A DNA stretch of 64,000 bases from Gnetum montanum (Eukaryota; Streptophyta; Gnetopsida; Gnetales; Gnetaceae): contig MNCI01009454.1 in NCBI GenBank assembly GCA_015680685.1, positions 327,336 to 391,335 of the forward strand. Reading direction: 5' to 3'. Positions 61,101-64,000 of the stretch are shown here, piece by piece. A program made the translations under genes and the position numbers. The notes beneath the pieces are model-generated. The model worked only from the letters and a program-made list of their open reading frames with translations, was not told the DNA's origin and made no database searches. Every line of letters begins with the position of its first letter. The first letter of the stretch is position 1.

Positions 61101-62936
61101 TTGTTCAAATTCACAATTCCAGTCAGAAAATTTTGATGAGGCTGTGGGCTCAGATTCCGTTATTCTAGGTGATCATATGATTTAAAGTCACCTAAACATT
61201 TTTGTTAATCCACAAAACAACTCTGAATCTGCCTTTACTCATGGCTGTTAGTACAAAATGCAACCAGAGAAGAGAATAAGATATGCCAACCCGTCAGTTA
61301 GAAGAATGGCTGTTTCTGCATGCACCTGCATTCGCAGGAGGGTGTCAGAATTCTGTTAGTTTTCTCACTTTTTTTAAGCAAAATGGTATGCAGCAAAAGC
61401 ATCGAAGTGCCAGACTTTTTGAGCGTAAAAGTCTGCCAATTGTTCATGAAATTTTGAATAGATGAGCATGGTTGAGTTGGTTATGAGCTCATTGTTAAAG
61501 TACCTTTAGTTATGAGGTCACGAGTTCAATCCCCAATTGTTTCCAACTAAAAAGTTTATCCATGATCTGAAACTTCACTGTTCATATCAAAATAATTCAA
61601 AACGAAATTAAATAGTATTACCGCCTTTACACAATCTGACTAGCATCAAGAACTTATTGCCCTTCTGTATTCACAATTCAACAACACTAAAATGAATAGC
61701 TGAAACTAGAGTAACACTTGAATCACAGAGCATTTCAGGATCATATCAAAATAATTCAAAACTAAATTAAATAGCATTACAACCTTTACACAATCTGACT
61801 AGCATCAAGAATTTATTGCCCTTCTCTATTCACAATTCAACAACACTAAAATGAATAGCTAAAACTGGAGTAACACTTGGATCACAGAGCATTTCAGGAT
61901 AGATCATACCGTAATTTTGGATCTACCGCACACAAACTAACTTTTATTGACTTTGAAGGACGTTTGGACTTCTTTTTGTCACAGAAAACACTACTCGCTA
62001 GTGGATGACTTTTGATAAAAAAAAGTGTGTCATTCTTCGTACTGTTTCTACACTTTTCTTCTTCCTGAAATGAAAAAAGTACCAAACCCACTTACAGTCT
62101 CATTCTTTTTCTAACCTCGATTTAAAACATATTTATAATGATAGCATGACATCGACTTAATTACCGTTAATGTCCCTTCAACTTCACGAACAGCTGCTAA
62201 AAGCTTAGCCTCATCAATAAATGGCAGTAAAACAACACCCTAGATCAAATGAAGTAAACAATCAATGTATGGATCAGAATCATAAAATTTTCTGATAATA
62301 AAGAAACAGATATTAAACCATCAGACTCGGCGTACCTGCCATAAAAATCTTTTCCCATCACAGTCGGTATCAAAATCTAGAATTCAATAAACAAATGTCT
62401 TATGAATAACTAAATTCAACACCACATTCACTGATTTGACAAATGAATGCAAGTAAAAAATGAATGACTCACCTTTTGGATAGAACTCATTAAGTGATGA
62501 ATTTGTATCTGTCATCAGTGGCCTATAATGCTCAGGAAGGGCATTTGCACTGCAAAACGTGAAGATCCTTAAAATAGATAATGTTGACAAAAATGCAAAT
62601 GGTACTTTAGATTGAGAAATTACCTTGCAGGTGGTAAAACTGCTAATAGTTGTTGGAATGGGCTAAATGGTTTTCCACGAGAAAATTTTATTTCCAGTGA
62701 ATCAAGGCCTTGTAAATCAGAGGGAAACGGTGCGTAATGGTAAGGATAGTACCTGAACATTTTAACTTACGTGAGATAAAATAACATATAGTTTTTAAAT
62801 GTATTTAAAAGTAAATAACCAAACTCTATGGTAAAAATCAACACTATAGATTTTGAAGTAATCACCATTGCCATGCACAGACACCATGGTAATAATAGTG
62901 CATTACCCAGCAAAGTCCTTCAGTATATTTCAAGAT
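58109..62936 (-). CDS. XRN-family 5'-3' exoribonuclease, C-terminal eleven exons
   Basis: XRN enzymes degrade 5'-monophosphate RNA processively. Exons on the minus strand: 62936-62866, 62752-62624, 62549-62473, 62376-62336, 62239-62165, 62064-61910, 59937-59830, 59749-59662, 59505-59432, 59335-59260 and 58918-58109. All introns are GT-AG. The joined length, 1704 bases, is 567 codons plus stop without a shift. Diagnostic blocks: '[19 protein letters not shown]' with '[13 protein letters not shown]' next; '[19 protein letters not shown]' with 'YRPLMTD' next; '[11 protein letters not shown]' and '[13 protein letters not shown]'. The catalytic N-terminal exons lie beyond the right edge. The tail has basic clusters such as '[10 protein letters not shown]' that could act as nuclear signals, which would favour a nuclear XRN2/XRN3-type enzyme over cytoplasmic XRN4, but this is uncertain. 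Some tail exons are less like the family than the core. Confidence 0.88.
58208..58711 (-). repeat. Tandem 252-bp duplication in last exon of the XRN gene
   Basis: Units 58460-58711 and 58208-58459 each encode 84 residues starting 'HKAI', and 11 of 84 residues differ. Each unit contains a Lys-rich basic cluster and two related motifs of about 27 residues of the form H-V-Q-x-x-H-x-N-G-x-N-L-N-P...P-R. A further decayed copy follows ('[11 protein letters not shown]'). The reading frame is kept. Confidence 0.9.
61465..61581 (+). repeat. tRNA-derived SINE-like segment in XRN intron
   Basis: TGGTTGAGTTGG at 61469-61480 fits an RNA polymerase III A box. GAGTTCAATCC ending at 61532 fits a B box, with spacing of about 45 bases. 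'aggtcacgagttcaatcccc' is typical of plant tRNA-related SINE heads. No cloverleaf can be folded convincingly, so it is not a tRNA gene. Length and end are uncertain. Confidence 0.45.
61582..61899 (+). repeat. 159-bp tandem duplication abutting an XRN splice donor
   Basis: Units 61582-61740 and 61741-61899 begin 'tcatatcaaaataattcaaa' and end 'catttcagga', with about ten differences. The second unit ends ten bases from the intron donor at 61909. Confidence 0.9.
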
Positions 62937-64000
62937 CTGAAAAAGATTTTCATTTCAGAGAGAAAAAAAAGGTGAGAACCACAAAGGAAACAATAACAAG
63001 AGAAGAAATAAAAAACAAAAATGTGAAAAGAAAGAAAAAATACACTTTATACTGCAAAATAAAATAGAGAATAATAAAAACGATCACTCATACTCAGCTC
63101 CTATAGGATGGCAACAAATATAACTTGAATTTGATGGATATTTTATTTTTAGTAAAACTACAGAATGCCAATAAATTTAAATTAACTATATGCCGACATC
63201 CTTTCAAAAGATCAGATTTTACAAATTTCTAAGTAATTCCATCATAGATTTGTATCACACCAACTATATCTCTCTGCCTATAAACTGGAATACAATTCAT
63301 CATCATCATCATTATCCTAGCCTTGTCACAACAAAAAGAAATAAGCCGGCTTCAACTAGAATACAATTAAGAAATATTTTTTTAAAACTGGTTGTGTCCA
63401 GATATATTGCAATAGCTCATCAACATTATCCTAGCCTTGTCCCAACAAAAAGAAATAAGCCGGTTTCAACTAGAATACAATTAAGAAATATTTTTTAAAA
63501 CTGGTTGTGTCCAAATATATGGCAATAGCTCAGCAGTACCAGTAAAATAAGAAAACCACATTGAAACAATGAACTTAAAAAGCAAAAAGTAAAAACATGT
63601 GATACAGAAAGTAATTTGATAAAACACATTAAGATCATCGTATGACATCTGTCACAAGAGTAACATTAATAGTAAGCTTCAAAAAGCAGATGGATATCAA
63701 CTGAAATATCATTACATTCTTAAATAATTCCTGAGACAACTGAAAGCAGAACAAATTGTTGTGTTCTCTGAGATTGAATTCAGGGGGAAATAGCCTCTTA
63801 CAAACCAAAAGAAGAACAATCAATAAGAAAAATGCAGAATTGTTAACAAGAACTTTGTGGACAAATAATATATGATCCTCTAATACTAATCATAAATTTT
63901 GGTGAACACTGCAAGAGAAAAAAAACCCAAAGAATCTCAGAAAACCACTTTGTTATTTCGACTTTCATGTTAAGTAGAACTGAAAGGTTAGACTTGTACA
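62937..64000 (-). other. XRN intron, extending past the window edge
   Basis: The exon at 62936 is preceded on the minus strand by TTTTTCAG. No further exon with XRN similarity is found up to 64000, so the intron is at least 1064 bases. It contains a 114-bp tandem duplication. Confidence 0.6.
63311..63534 (+). repeat. 114-bp tandem duplication of a dispersed repeat
   Basis: Units start 'attatcctagccttgtc' at 63311 and 63425 and run through 'aagccgg.ttcaactagaa', 'aaaactggttgtgtcca' and 'caatagctca'. The 'cctagccttgtcccaac' word recurs loosely at 56418 and is common in plant dispersed repeats. Confidence 0.8.

Larger units (their letters stand above)
59938..61909 (-). other. Large XRN intron holding a SINE-like insert and a tandem duplication
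   Basis: This 1972-base intron has GT at 61909 and AG just before 59937. It is much longer than the other introns (about 70-340 bases). Its upstream end consists of two 159-bp units and a tRNA-derived segment. The rest, 59938-61460, has no recognised feature. Confidence 0.75.

Noticed and set aside
61465-61535. tRNA gene
   Set aside because: A and B box words are present but stems do not pair into a cloverleaf; SINE-like instead.
63190-63498. 102-residue plus-strand frame with internal repeat
   Set aside because: Its repeat simply reflects the 114-bp tandem DNA duplication inside an XRN intron.

Overview
The window looks like nuclear DNA from a large-genome seed plant, possibly a gymnosperm. 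It is AT-rich and sparse in genes, and most of it is old nested LTR retrotransposons and LINE remnants. The surviving host genes are plant-type and contain introns. The species assignment is an inference. Two host genes are supported. One is a small minus-strand gene with two tandem B3-like (pseudobarrel) DNA-binding domains (4363-5094). The other is the 3' part of a minus-strand XRN-family 5'-3' exoribonuclease gene (58109-62936, eleven exons). The XRN reading frame stays open through every splice junction, and its last exon carries a tandem 84-residue duplication. Layout: 1-211, end of a solo-type LTR (family A); about 640-2900, dead RTE-like LINE; 4363-5094, B3-like gene; 5868-7385, small gag-only LTR element; 8560-10400, two dead LINEs in opposite orientation; 12181-19582, complete but decayed Ty3/gypsy element C with a chromodomain, interrupted by a solo LTR A with an exact GATGA target duplication; 19590-20940, tandem array of about 570-bp units; 21247-54640, one 33.4-kb nest. 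The outer element of the nest, D, is a minus-strand Athila-like Ty3/gypsy element flanked by an exact CACCT target duplication. Its gag is split by a second Athila-like element B (31670-46765) and by a plus-strand gag-protease-only element E (about 46766-53323). B itself carries two solo LTRs of family A, one with an exact ACAAG duplication. The XRN gene fills the right end. The most interesting signal is shared by several of these unrelated or distantly related elements. Each LTR family carries its own array of short palindromic or inverted words just upstream of the LTR TATA box. In D and B, a second array made of the same element-specific words, followed by a TATATA box, sits inside the element after the integrase. 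It lies immediately upstream of an extra coiled-coil-rich reading frame in the position where Athila elements carry an env-like ORF. The words differ between D (GATGCATC type) and B (GATATC type), yet within each element the LTR and internal arrays agree. This suggests an internal promoter that co-evolves with the LTR, perhaps under an element-encoded regulator. No autonomous element in the window is intact: every pol region seen has stops or frameshifts.
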